A DNA stretch of 53,908 nucleotides from an uncultured beta proteobacterium (GTDB lineage Bacteria; Pseudomonadota; Gammaproteobacteria; Burkholderiales; Burkholderiaceae_C). Below the pieces are notes generated by a model. It was not told the origin of the DNA. It ran no database searches and saw only the letters and a list, made by a program, of their open reading frames with translations. Shown here piece by piece: positions 10,197 to 19,139 of this stretch (position 1 is the stretch's first letter; every line of letters starts with the position of its first letter). The translations under genes and the position numbers were made by a program. The DNA lies in NCBI GenBank assembly GCA_903845935.1, contig CAIMZI010000013.1:1-53908 (forward strand), written 5' to 3'.

Positions 10197-10208
10197 AATA
10201 GGCTGCTT

Positions 10209-10597
10209 GGGGCTGCACTGGTTTCGACGTGGATTCGGACGCGTAGCAGGGCATGTCGAGCTGAGTGTGCTCGTAAAACTGATTCAAACAAACTAACTGC
10301 AAACGACGAACGTTTCGCACTCGCTGCTTAATTGCACGTGAGCCTCACAACAGCAAGCCGATAGGCTGGGCAAGGGTGGTCAGGTCGAAAGATCTGGTCA
10401 TCCAGGCTGTGGGGTAATTTCATTCGGCTGGACCCGCCTTGGGTGACTTAGGGCAGGTCGAGAAAATAGGTTACTGGCGTTTTGTGTAGCGTGCCACTGC
10501 GCGATACAAAAGGCGAGACTCAAATCAGCTGGCTACACATGTAGAACTGTTCGAAGAAGGTTTGCGGACGCGGGTTCAAATCCCGCCAGCTCCACCA
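10209..10597 (+). ncRNA. ssrA: tmRNA (one-piece)
   Basis: The tRNA-like ends pair as GGGGCTG (10209-10215) with CAGCTCC, followed by A and an encoded CCA. The 3' T-arm reads GGGTTCAAATCCC. The resume codon GCA at 10299 opens the tag reading frame ANDERFALAA, ending in TAA at 10329-10331. Including the tRNA-delivered alanine this is an 11-residue degradation tag with the FALAA end recognised by ClpXP, and clpP and clpX lie 18 kb away. The gene is a normal uninterrupted tmRNA, not the two-piece permuted form. A terminator follows directly. Confidence 0.98.
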
Positions 10598-10608
10598 TCA
10601 CCCTGTTT

Positions 10609-10648
10609 AAAGGCCGCTAGGAATCACCACCTAGCGGCCTTTTTCTTT
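10609..10648 (+). terminator. Intrinsic terminator of ssrA
   Basis: A 12-base perfect stem (AAAGGCCGCTAG with CTAGCGGCCTTT) closes a ten-base loop, followed by TTTTTCTTT. It starts 12 bases after the mature tmRNA end. Confidence 0.93.
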
Positions 10649-10699
10649 GGTAAATCAGGCACTTACACAGCAATAGCCGATACCGGCCGCTATGGGGGA

Positions 10700-11110
10700 T
10701 TAGTTGCCGTCCTTGATCGAGGCGCTCCAGCGGTCGCCCCAGCCTTTTTGCAGATCGCGGCGGTCGCGTTTGGTGGGCCTGCCGCCCTCAATGGCCAAGG
10801 CCGGCTCGGGAGCCAGTCGGCGGCGTTCCGCCTGCGCCTCACGCAGCAGCTTGCTGTCAGCGGTTTCTTCGTAGAGTTGTTGGGCGACGGGGGCGGAGCC
10901 GCGTTGATCGCTCAAACCGAGTACGGTCAAGGTGCGCGGCAGCTTGGCTTGCACCACCACCACCTGGTCACCCACCCGCACCTCGCGCGAGGCTTTGACA
11001 TCCGCGCCATTCACCTGCACATGGCCCTTGTGGACCTCCTCGGTGGCGAGCGAGCGGGTTTTGAAAAAGCGCGCCGCCCACAGCCATTTGTCGATGCGAA
11101 CGCCGGTCAT
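10700..11110 (-). CDS. hslR: Hsp15-like S4-domain RNA-binding protein
   Basis: A 136-residue protein. The N-terminal S4 domain covers about residues 4-65, with RIDKWLWAARFFKTRS and VNGADVKASREVRVGD, which is the Hsp15/HslR pattern. A basic C-terminal tail with GGRPTKRDRRDL follows. Hsp15 binds free 50S subunits that carry stalled nascent chains and frees them for recycling. The ATG lies three bases after the stop of the RND transporter gene on the same strand, so it is probably read from the efflux operon, an unexpected pairing. It faces the ssrA terminator at its 3' end. Confidence 0.88.
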   Translation of the reverse strand: MTGVRIDKWLWAARFFKTRSLATEEVHKGHVQVNGADVKASREVRVGDQVVVVQAKLPRTLTVLGLSDQRGSAPVAQQLYEETADSKLLREAQAERRRLAPEPALAIEGGRPTKRDRRDLQKGWGDRWSASIKDGN

Positions 11111-11113
11111 GCT

Positions 11114-14100
11114 TTAGGACGCAATGGCGGGGTCTTGCGCAACAGGAACTTCGGCTGTCATCACCGGGCCATGGCCGCTGAAGCGGTCCAGCAGCACATA
11201 CAACACCGGCGTAATAAACAAGGTGATGGCCTGCGAGAACACCAGACCACCGACCACGGCCAGGCCCAGGGGCTGGCGCAGCTCGGCACCGGCGCCCACA
11301 CCGATGGCAATCGGCAGCGCACCCATCAGCGCGGCCATGGTGGTCATCATGATGGGCCGAAAGCGCATGACGCAGGCCTCGCGTATCGCCTCTTGCGGTG
11401 TCATGCCGTGATGCCGCTGCGCGTCCAGAGCAAAGTCGATCATCATGATGGCGTTCTTTTTCACGATGCCGATCAACAGCACGATGCCGATGGTGGCAAT
11501 CAGCGTCAGGTCCTGGCCAAACAGCATCAGCGTGGCAAGCGCCCCCACAGCCGCCGAGGGCAGACCGGCCAGAATGGTGAGCGGGTGGATAAAGCTCTCG
11601 TAGAGCACGCCCAGCAGCACGTAAATCACCAGCAGGGCTGCGATGATCAGAATGGCCTGGCTGCCCTGAGAACTTTTGAACACCGCCGCGTCACCGCCGT
11701 AGCTGGTGATGACGGAGGAGGGGAGTTGGATCTTCTCGCGCGCCGCATCGATCCGCGCCGTGGCGTCGCCCAGGGCTGCGCCGGGTGCCAGGTTGAAGGA
11801 GACGGTGACCGCCTGTAGCTGGCCCACATGGTTAATGGAGGTAGCACCCACCGATCGCTCCACGGTGGTGAAGGCCGCCAGTGGCACCAGCGCCCCGGTG
11901 TTGGAGCGCACAAAGATGGCGTTGAGTGCCAGCTCGTCCTGCTTGGCGTCGGGGGCCAGTTCCATGATTACCTTGTAGCTGTCGGTGGGCAGGTAAATGG
12001 TGGATACCTGGCGCTCGCCAAAGGCGCTGAACAGAGCCGATCGGATGGCGTCCACCGAGACACCCAGGGCGTTGGCGCGGTCGCGGTCGATCTTGAGCTG
12101 GGCCTGCAGGGCGCGCATTTGGGCGTCGCTGGTGACATCGCGGAACAGCGGGTCGCTGCGCAGCTGGTCCTGCAGCTTAGCGGCCCAGACATTGAGCTCG
12201 TCGGCCTTCACGCTTTGCAGGATGTACTGGAACTGTGCCTTGCTGGGCCGTCCGCCGAGCTGCAGGTTTTGTACCGGGCGCATAAAAACGCTGATACCGG
12301 CCACATCGCGTAGTTTTTTGCGCAGGCCTTCCACCACCTTCTTCATGGGCAGGCGCTGGTTCTGGGGTTTGAGCGTGATAAACATGCGCCCGGTGTTCAG
12401 TGCGTTGGAACCTCCGTTAAAGGAGTTGACCGCAGCCACATTCGAGTCGGCCCGGAACACTGCGGCAGCGCGCTCTTGCAGACGCACCATTTCAGGAAAC
12501 GAGACGTCCTCAGAGGCTTCGGTGGAAATCTGGATCTGTCCTATGTCCTCTTCCGGGAAAAAGCCCTTGGGAATCACCATGAACAGCCAGACGGTGGCCG
12601 CAAAGGTGGCAGCGGCCAGCAGCAGGATGAGGTTGCGGTGCGCCAAAGCCTTGTCCAGCAGCCGGGTGTAGCCTGCCAGCAGGCTATCAAAGCCGCGTTC
12701 GAACAGCTTGACCACATGGCCGGGCGGCTTTTTGTGTGCGTCGTCGGTCAGAAAGCGGCTGGCCAGCATCGGCACCAGGGTCAGAGACACGAAGGCCGAG
12801 ACCACAATCGACAGCCCCACCACCACGGCGAATTCGTGAAATAAAAGGCCGATCACGCCGGGCATAAAGAAGATCGGGATGAACACCGCAATCAACGAGG
12901 ACGAGATCGAGATAATGGTGAAGCCCACTTCCCGCGCACCCCGCAGCGCGGCCTGAAAGGGATCTTCACCATGCTCGACGTGGCGCATGATGTTTTCCAG
13001 TACCACGATGGCGTCGTCCACCACCAGGCCCACGGCCAAGGTCAGACCCAATAGGGAAATATTGTCCAGGCTGTAGTTCAGGCCCCAGAGCAAGGCCACG
13101 GCGCCGATCAGCGACACCGGCAAGGAAAGCGTGGGGATCACGGTGGCGACAAAGCGGCGCAGGAATAAAAAGATCACCAGCACCACCAGGGCGATGGTGC
13201 CGATCAAGGTCAGGGTGACGTCGTGCAAGGCCTCGCGCACCGAAACCGATCGGTCGTTGATGGGTGTCAGCGATACCGACAGCGGCATCTGCGCCTGCAG
13301 CGCTGGCAGGGCGGCGCGGATGGCATCGACCACGCGCACCGTGTTGGCGCCCGGTTGGCGCTGCACGGCCAAAGTAATGGAATTTTCGGCGTTGAAGGTG
13401 GCCGAGCTTTTGAAGGTTTCGACGCTGTCTTCCACCGCCGCCACGTCCTTCAGGCGCACCGGTGCGCCATTGCGCATGGCCACAATCAGATTGGAATAGG
13501 CAGACGCATTTTCCAGTTGTTTGTTGGCCTGCAGCACCAGGGTTTGCTGCGGCCCGTCCAGCGTGCCCACCGGGGTGTTGACATTGGCCAGGCGCAGCGC
13601 GGTGCTGAGCTCATCCAGACCGATATTGGCCGCGGTCAGCGCCTCGGGCTTGACGCGCACCCGGATGGCAAAGCGCTTGGAACCATACACATTGACCTGG
13701 GCCACACCGTCCAGCGTCGATAGGGTGGGCGAAATCAGGTGCTCGGCAAAGTCTTGCAGATCGCTGGGCGCAAGCGACGGTGAGCGCATCGAAATCAAGA
13801 GCACCGGCGCATCGGCCGGGTTGACCTTGCGGTAGGACGGCGTCTCGGTCATGTCCGTGGGCAGCGCACGCTGCGCCCGCAGCAGGGCCGCCTGCACATC
13901 CACGGCCGCCGCATCAATGCTGCGGCCCTCGTCAAATTCGAGAGTCAGCGAGGTGCTGCCCAGAATGCTGGTGGAGCTGATGGTCTTGAGGCTGGGCACG
14001 GTCTGGAACTGCTTTTCCAAAGGCAGCGCCACGGCGCTGGCCATGGTTTCGGGGTTGGCCCCGGCAAAATTCGCCGACACATTGATCACTGGCGTGTCGT

Positions 14101-14218
14101 AGCTGGGCAGGGCGGCCACCGGAATGCTGCGGTAGCCAATCACCCCGGCCAGCACGATCGCCAGGTTCAACAGCACCGTCATCACCGGACGGCGTATAAA
14201 CAACTCGGAGATGTTCAT
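11114..14218 (-). CDS. RND multidrug efflux transporter, MdtB/MdtC-like (HAE1)
   Basis: A 1034-residue inner-membrane proton antiporter. It starts with the usual cytoplasmic helix and first membrane segment (ISELFIRRPVMTVLLN). Two large periplasmic loops follow, at about 30-335 and 560-860. Membrane segment 4 has GLVVDDAIVVLENI, whose paired aspartates form the proton relay. The opening VAALPSYDTPVINVSANFAG is more like MdtB/MdtC/MuxB than AcrB. Its ATG overlaps the stop of the membrane-fusion gene by four bases (ATGA). MdtBC pumps need two different RND subunits, but only one is present here, and no outer-membrane channel gene lies nearby. Confidence 0.94.
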   Translation of the reverse strand: MNISELFIRRPVMTVLLNLAIVLAGVIGYRSIPVAALPSYDTPVINVSANFAGANPETMASAVALPLEKQFQTVPSLKTISSTSILGSTSLTLEFDEGRSIDAAAVDVQAALLRAQRALPTDMTETPSYRKVNPADAPVLLISMRSPSLAPSDLQDFAEHLISPTLSTLDGVAQVNVYGSKRFAIRVRVKPEALTAANIGLDELSTALRLANVNTPVGTLDGPQQTLVLQANKQLENASAYSNLIVAMRNGAPVRLKDVAAVEDSVETFKSSATFNAENSITLAVQRQPGANTVRVVDAIRAALPALQAQMPLSVSLTPINDRSVSVREALHDVTLTLIGTIALVVLVIFLFLRRFVATVIPTLSLPVSLIGAVALLWGLNYSLDNISLLGLTLAVGLVVDDAIVVLENIMRHVEHGEDPFQAALRGAREVGFTIISISSSLIAVFIPIFFMPGVIGLLFHEFAVVVGLSIVVSAFVSLTLVPMLASRFLTDDAHKKPPGHVVKLFERGFDSLLAGYTRLLDKALAHRNLILLLAAATFAATVWLFMVIPKGFFPEEDIGQIQISTEASEDVSFPEMVRLQERAAAVFRADSNVAAVNSFNGGSNALNTGRMFITLKPQNQRLPMKKVVEGLRKKLRDVAGISVFMRPVQNLQLGGRPSKAQFQYILQSVKADELNVWAAKLQDQLRSDPLFRDVTSDAQMRALQAQLKIDRDRANALGVSVDAIRSALFSAFGERQVSTIYLPTDSYKVIMELAPDAKQDELALNAIFVRSNTGALVPLAAFTTVERSVGATSINHVGQLQAVTVSFNLAPGAALGDATARIDAAREKIQLPSSVITSYGGDAAVFKSSQGSQAILIIAALLVIYVLLGVLYESFIHPLTILAGLPSAAVGALATLMLFGQDLTLIATIGIVLLIGIVKKNAIMMIDFALDAQRHHGMTPQEAIREACVMRFRPIMMTTMAALMGALPIAIGVGAGAELRQPLGLAVVGGLVFSQAITLFITPVLYVLLDRFSGHGPVMTAEVPVAQDPAIAS

Positions 14219-15438
14219 GGTTTGGCCGTCACTGCAGCAGGTTTGCCGGCATCAGAGGCCGGTGCAGTGGGCTTTTCTGCCGGCTTTGAACTGCGTTCGA
14301 CCAGCGGACTGCCGGGGCGCACATTTTGTTTGCCATCCATCACCACCACAGCTCCGGGATTAATCCCGGTAACCGCCGCCTCACCAGCTTCCGAGTACAC
14401 CAGCTTGATCGGCTGCAGCCTGGCTTTGCCGTCCTCCAGCACATAGACCAGGGTGCCGCGCGGGCCTTGCACGATGGCCGCCTGCGGGATGGTGGTGGCG
14501 TCCACCAGGGTCGTCACGGTCTGCGAAATATCGACGTAGGCGCCTGGCCACAGCTTGGCTTCCTTGTTAGGGAACACCGCCTTGACCTGCACCGTGCCCG
14601 ATCCCACCGCGACGTTGTTGTCAACAAACTGGAGTCGGCCCTTGAAACTGCCACCACCATCGGCTAATTGCGCCAGCACCGGGGCGCCACCGCCCTTGAG
14701 AGCCGCCAAGGCATCGGGTAAGTTACGCTGGGGAATGCTGAAGGCCACGGCAATCGGGTCCAGCTGGGTAAGCGTTACCAGGGATGTGGTGTTGGCCTGA
14801 ACCAGGCTGCCAAGCGACACGTTCACCACACCGGCGCGACCAGCGCTGGGGGCGACGATACGGTCGAACGACAGAGCCACGCGCGCGGCGTCGATGGCGG
14901 CTTGATCGGCCACCGTGCTTGCCGCCATCGATTCCATCAGGGACTGGGCGGTATCGACCGCGCCCTGGGAAATGAAGTTCTGGGTAAACAGCTGCTTGGC
15001 GCGTTGGTATTGGCGTTGGCTGTCGGCCAGGCTGGCCTGGTCCTTTACCAACTGGGCGCGTGCCTTGGCCAGATTGGCTTCGTCGGTACGGGAGTCCAGC
15101 GTGAACAGCAGTTGACCGGCCCGTACAAAGTCGCCGTCCGAAAAATGCACCTTTGCTACCGTGCTGGTGACCTGGGCGCGCAGGTCCACGCTATTGAGCG
15201 GGGTGACAATGCCATTGCCTTGCAACTTGACCGGGAAGTCGCGCTTCTGGGCCTTTACCGTACTCACGGTAACCGGGGGAAGTGGGGGAGGTGGGGGCGC
15301 CGATGCGGCAGTGACCGGTGCGTTGGCCGCTGGGCTGCTGCCCGGGGCTGCTGAATCCGGCTTTCCGGAACAGGCCACCAGAGCCAGCAGGGAGAGTGCG
15401 CTAAGTGCGAGGGTAGTGCGGCAGGCGAATTTTTTCAT
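14215..15438 (-). CDS. RND efflux membrane-fusion lipoprotein, MdtA-like
   Basis: A 407-residue periplasmic adaptor linking the RND pump to an outer-membrane channel. The start at 15438 is chosen because it gives a lipoprotein signal with lipobox LVAC and acylated Cys23. The longer frame up to 15651 enters hemH and adds an Arg/Gly-rich non-conserved leader. A Pro- and Ala-rich spacer follows (about 24-70), then the two biotinyl-lipoyl halves (VDLRAQVTSTV, VRAGQLLFTLD), a hairpin of coiled helices rich in Ala and Gln (about 135-190), and the beta-barrel and membrane-proximal domains. It overlaps the transporter by four bases, so the two are translationally coupled. Confidence 0.93.
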   Translation of the reverse strand: MKKFACRTTLALSALSLLALVACSGKPDSAAPGSSPAANAPVTAASAPPPPPLPPVTVSTVKAQKRDFPVKLQGNGIVTPLNSVDLRAQVTSTVAKVHFSDGDFVRAGQLLFTLDSRTDEANLAKARAQLVKDQASLADSQRQYQRAKQLFTQNFISQGAVDTAQSLMESMAASTVADQAAIDAARVALSFDRIVAPSAGRAGVVNVSLGSLVQANTTSLVTLTQLDPIAVAFSIPQRNLPDALAALKGGGAPVLAQLADGGGSFKGRLQFVDNNVAVGSGTVQVKAVFPNKEAKLWPGAYVDISQTVTTLVDATTIPQAAIVQGPRGTLVYVLEDGKARLQPIKLVYSEAGEAAVTGINPGAVVVMDGKQNVRPGSPLVERSSKPAEKPTAPASDAGKPAAVTAKP

Positions 15439-15524
15439 TGTCTCGGATGATAGATCAGGCAGAAGTTGCGGTGATGGCAGCGCCCGCCTCTGGTGTGCAA
15501 AGTTGCGGCAAATATCGCGGCGGC

Positions 15525-16616
15525 CTAGTTGGTGGCACCCCCGGCCAGTGCCTCTGCGCGGCTGGTGGCCAGAGCCCGCGCATCGGGTTGCTCCAGCGTG
15601 TTCCAGCCCAGCAAATGCTGTTGTGTCACATTGCACAGGGCGCTGATCCACTCGGGATCGTCATTCAGACAAGGGATGTAGTGGAAGGCCTTGCCCCCGG
15701 CATGCAGAAATGCTTCTCGCGCTTCCATGTTGATTTCTTCCAGCGTCTCCAGGCAGTCGCTGGTAAAGCCGGGGCAGATTACGTCCACTCGCTTGATGCC
15801 GGCCTTGCCCATGGCGATCAGCGTGGGCTCGGTGTAAGGCTCCAGCCATTTGGCGCGGCCCAGGCGTGACTGAAACGTCACCTGGTACTGCTCCTTGGAA
15901 AGGCCGAGCTGGGTGGCCAGCAGGCGCGCGGTCTTGAAGCATTCGCAGTGGTAGGGGTCGCCCAGCTTCAGGGTGCGCTCGGGCACGCCGTGAAAGCTCA
16001 TCACCAGCTTGTCGGGCTTGCCGTTTTTCTTCCAGTGTCGCTGCACGCTGGAGGCCAGGGCTGCGATGTAGTCGGCATGGTCGTGGTAGTGATTGACAAA
16101 GCGCAGCTCGGGCAGGGCGCGGGTGGCCTGGGCCCAGTGGTAGACCGCGTCGAACACGCTGGCGGTGGTGGCGGATGCGTACTGGGGGTAGGCGGTCACC
16201 ACCAGCACGCGGGTCACGCCCTCGGCCTTCATGGCGTCAAGCTGGGAGCCAATGGAGGTGCTGCCGTAGCGCATGGCCCAGCGAACCGAGACGCGGTGGT
16301 TGCGCTGGCCGAGCCAGCCCTGCAGCAGCTTGGCCTGCCTTTCGGTCCAGACCTTGAGCGGCGAGCCCTCGGGTGTCCAGATGCTGGCGTATTTGGCGGC
16401 CGACTTGGCCGGGCGAAAGCGCAGGATGATGCCGTGCAAGATCAAGAGCCACAACAGACGGGGAATTTCCACCACGCGCTGGTCGCTTAAAAATTCTGCC
16501 AAGTAGCGGCGCACCGCCTTGGGCGTGGGTTCGTCGGGAGTTCCCAGGTTGCACAAGAGCACGCCGGTGCGTGGCGCCTGGCCGTGGGAATAAGGAGGTT
16601 CGGTTGAAAAAGGCAT
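15525..16616 (-). CDS. hemH: Ferrochelatase
   Basis: A 363-residue enzyme inserting Fe2+ into protoporphyrin IX, the last step of haem synthesis. The N-terminal signature [20 protein letters not shown], the metal-binding histidine in [10 protein letters not shown], and the C-terminal [17 protein letters not shown] with the conserved glutamates are all present. Its length suits proteobacterial HemH. It lies 71 bases after the penicillin-acylase gene and 86 before the MdtA-like gene, all on the minus strand. These gaps are large enough for separate promoters, and I see no convincing terminator between them. Confidence 0.96.
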   Translation of the reverse strand: MPFSTEPPYSHGQAPRTGVLLCNLGTPDEPTPKAVRRYLAEFLSDQRVVEIPRLLWLLILHGIILRFRPAKSAAKYASIWTPEGSPLKVWTERQAKLLQGWLGQRNHRVSVRWAMRYGSTSIGSQLDAMKAEGVTRVLVVTAYPQYASATTASVFDAVYHWAQATRALPELRFVNHYHDHADYIAALASSVQRHWKKNGKPDKLVMSFHGVPERTLKLGDPYHCECFKTARLLATQLGLSKEQYQVTFQSRLGRAKWLEPYTEPTLIAMGKAGIKRVDVICPGFTSDCLETLEEINMEAREAFLHAGGKAFHYIPCLNDDPEWISALCNVTQQHLLGWNTLEQPDARALATSRAEALAGGATN

Positions 16617-16687
16617 GGGCTATTCTCGCGCAGCCTAGCCAGGTCTGTCCGGCATTAGGGAAATAAGCCCTGAATCGCCGGGCTGCC

Positions 16688-19117
16688 TCAGTGCTGCGGC
16701 TGAAAAACCAGCGTGCTTTGGGTGTGGGCCGCGACGTCGGCCTTGCTCAGGTATTGGCGCACATAGCCGCCCTGCGCAAATCGCTCGGCCTGGTCGGAGT
16801 AGTGGCTGTCAAACAGCACGCCGCTTTGGCCCAGGGGATTGCTGCCCAGGGATTTTTCGGGCGCGCCAAAATCGATGATGCGCCGCGTGGACGGGCCGTA
16901 GCGCACGGCCCAGGGTGCGGGCCCGACCGGGCCTGAAAAATTGTTGGGTGTTTCGCGGCCACCGGGTACAAAAAAGGGGCCGACATTGAACAGCCAGCTC
17001 AGCGGCCTTTGCATGCCCAAGGGATGTACATGGGTCAGGCTGTGGGTATGGGCCCAGGTCCAGTCCATCAGGCTGGTTCCATACAGGTCCTGCAGATGCT
17101 TGAGCGTGCGGGTCCAGGCCAAGCGGATGGTTTCATAGCGGTTTTCTTTCTTCGGCGTTTTCACGTTATCCCACCACGGCGAGTTGGCATCGGCCACCAG
17201 CAGGGGCAGGGCATGGTCCAGTGCCGGCGTACCCAGCAGGTTGTTGAACTGCAGCGCGCCCAGCTTGTCTTTGAAAACCGCCTTGGCCAGTTCATAGCTG
17301 AGCTGGCTGAACAGGGTGGCTGCCACGCTATTGCTCTCGTAGCAGCCATCCCATTTTTGCAGCGGCTCCAGAAAGGCGCGCTCGTTGGGGTCGGTGACCA
17401 GTTGCTCCATCAAGGGCATCAGCGCGCTGAGCATGCGCCTGGGGTAGCCGTTGCATACATCGAGCTGCAGCTTGGCGCTCAGGCTGGCATTCCATTGGGT
17501 CTGGTCGTTTTGCAGCGCATCGTCCAGGCGCTTGGCGCGGTCGGGCAGCAGGTAATAGCCGGGCACCGGCACCACCCCGCCGGGCTGCTGGTTGGCCGAC
17601 ACGATATAGCCGCGCGGCGGATTTTCTTCCTGCGGATTGAAGCTGAAGTTAAAGTAACCGGGCTTTTCGGCCTCGCCCTTGGAGCCGTCCAGAATAAACA
17701 TCGGATTGACGCCCTCGGGTCGCTGCGGTAGCTTGCCTGCGGCCCACCAGGCGATGTCACCGCTGGCACTGGCCCACAAAATATTCAGGCCCGGGGCATG
17801 GATTTTTTGCGCAGCGGCGCGTGCCTTGTCCAGGGTGTCGGCGCGGTTGAGTTCGTAGAAGGCATCCAGAATCGGATTCTCGGTTTCCAGAAAGGCCCAC
17901 CACATGGAAATCGGAGTATCGCCATAGTCGTCCCTGAAGGCATCGGTGATGACCGGGCCATGCGGGCCGCGGCGCAATTGCAGCACCACATCGGCCGCGT
18001 CCTTGACCTTGATGGTCTCGCGCTTCAGTTGCAGGTTCACCCATTGTCCCGCCTGCCAGATCTGGTTCGGGTTGGCCGGGTTGACCTTCTCGGCGATGAG
18101 GTCGATGTCGTCGTTTTCGAACAGGGTCAGGCTCCAGCCGAAGTGCGCGTTGTGGCCCAGCAATGCCATCGGATTGAGCGCCTGGAAATGCCCATAGAGA
18201 TCAAAACCAGGGGCGCTTAACTGCGCCTCGTACCACACCGCCGGCACCGAAAAGCCGATGTGCGGGTCGCCGGCGAGCAGCGGCTTGCCGCTTTGCGTGC
18301 GCTTGCCGGAGATGACCCAGGCATTGCTGCCCTGGAACAGGCCCAGGCCTGCGACGTCCATGGCGCCACGGCTCAACGTGGAGAGGTGGTCCAGGCCCTG
18401 CCAGTCGCGCTCGCTCAAGGCCAGGGTGGTGGCTGCGTGCTTGCTCGCGGTGTTGATGTATTGCAGGCCGCCTTCCGGGTGACCGTCCACATCAAATACG
18501 TTGAGATACTCGGGCCCCAGTTGGTCGCGGATATAGCTCATCAGCGGCTCGGTCTTGAAGGCTGCTGCAAAGCTGTAGGCCAGATAGCCGTTGATGGCGG
18601 CGACATCGGCCACGGTGAAGGCGCGCTTGGGGATGGATAACAGGTCAAACTCCAGGGGCGCTGGATGCGTGGCCTGGAACTGGTTGACGCCGTCCAGATA
18701 GGCCGATAGCACCTGGGCGGCAGGGCTTTTCATGTCCATGGCTGCGGCGGTGCTGCGTGCATGTTCGCGAATGCCCAGGGTGCGAAACAGCCGGTCGTTG
18801 TCCAGTAGTTTGGGGCCCAACACCTCGGCCAGCTCGCCATTGGCCAGGCGGCGCAGCATCTCCATCTGGAACAAGCGGTCCTGGGCATGGACATAGCCCA
18901 GTGCGCGGTACAGATCAGGCTGGTTGTCGGCGTGGATGTGTGGCACGCCGCGTTCGTCATATTTCACCGTCACCACCGAGCCAAGGTGCTCCAAGTCCAC
19001 GCGGCCCTCGCGTACCGGCAGCTTGGTGTGGACATACCAGCCACCGCCCAGGCCCAGGGCCAGCAGTGCCAACACCACGAAGGCAATCAGTGCAATCTTT
19101 GTTTTACTCATGCGCAT
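16688..19117 (-). CDS. Penicillin acylase family protein (Ntn hydrolase), membrane-anchored
   Basis: An 809-residue N-terminal-nucleophile amidase. One membrane segment (about 7-27) is followed by the alpha part with GVPHIHADN and GYVHAQDRLFQMEM, typical of the family. The presumed autocatalytic cut is before Ser264 in FQGSNAWVISG. The beta part continues with GDPHIGF and GHNAHFGWSLT. Family members include penicillin G acylase and AHL acylases such as PvdQ, so it should hydrolyse an amide, but the substrate cannot be read from the sequence. There is no clear cleavage site after the membrane segment, so it is probably tethered in the periplasm. It starts 22 bases after hpnE and is likely in the same transcript. 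Confidence 0.9.
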   Translation of the reverse strand: MRMSKTKIALIAFVVLALLALGLGGGWYVHTKLPVREGRVDLEHLGSVVTVKYDERGVPHIHADNQPDLYRALGYVHAQDRLFQMEMLRRLANGELAEVLGPKLLDNDRLFRTLGIREHARSTAAAMDMKSPAAQVLSAYLDGVNQFQATHPAPLEFDLLSIPKRAFTVADVAAINGYLAYSFAAAFKTEPLMSYIRDQLGPEYLNVFDVDGHPEGGLQYINTASKHAATTLALSERDWQGLDHLSTLSRGAMDVAGLGLFQGSNAWVISGKRTQSGKPLLAGDPHIGFSVPAVWYEAQLSAPGFDLYGHFQALNPMALLGHNAHFGWSLTLFENDDIDLIAEKVNPANPNQIWQAGQWVNLQLKRETIKVKDAADVVLQLRRGPHGPVITDAFRDDYGDTPISMWWAFLETENPILDAFYELNRADTLDKARAAAQKIHAPGLNILWASASGDIAWWAAGKLPQRPEGVNPMFILDGSKGEAEKPGYFNFSFNPQEENPPRGYIVSANQQPGGVVPVPGYYLLPDRAKRLDDALQNDQTQWNASLSAKLQLDVCNGYPRRMLSALMPLMEQLVTDPNERAFLEPLQKWDGCYESNSVAATLFSQLSYELAKAVFKDKLGALQFNNLLGTPALDHALPLLVADANSPWWDNVKTPKKENRYETIRLAWTRTLKHLQDLYGTSLMDWTWAHTHSLTHVHPLGMQRPLSWLFNVGPFFVPGGRETPNNFSGPVGPAPWAVRYGPSTRRIIDFGAPEKSLGSNPLGQSGVLFDSHYSDQAERFAQGGYVRQYLSKADVAAHTQSTLVFQPQH

Positions 19118-19139
19118 CCCCGTTTGGCAAGTCTGCAGT

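Noticed and set aside
10562..11818. A 418-codon plus-strand frame starting inside the tmRNA gene
   Set aside because: It begins within ssrA, crosses its terminator and runs antisense to hslR and the RND gene.
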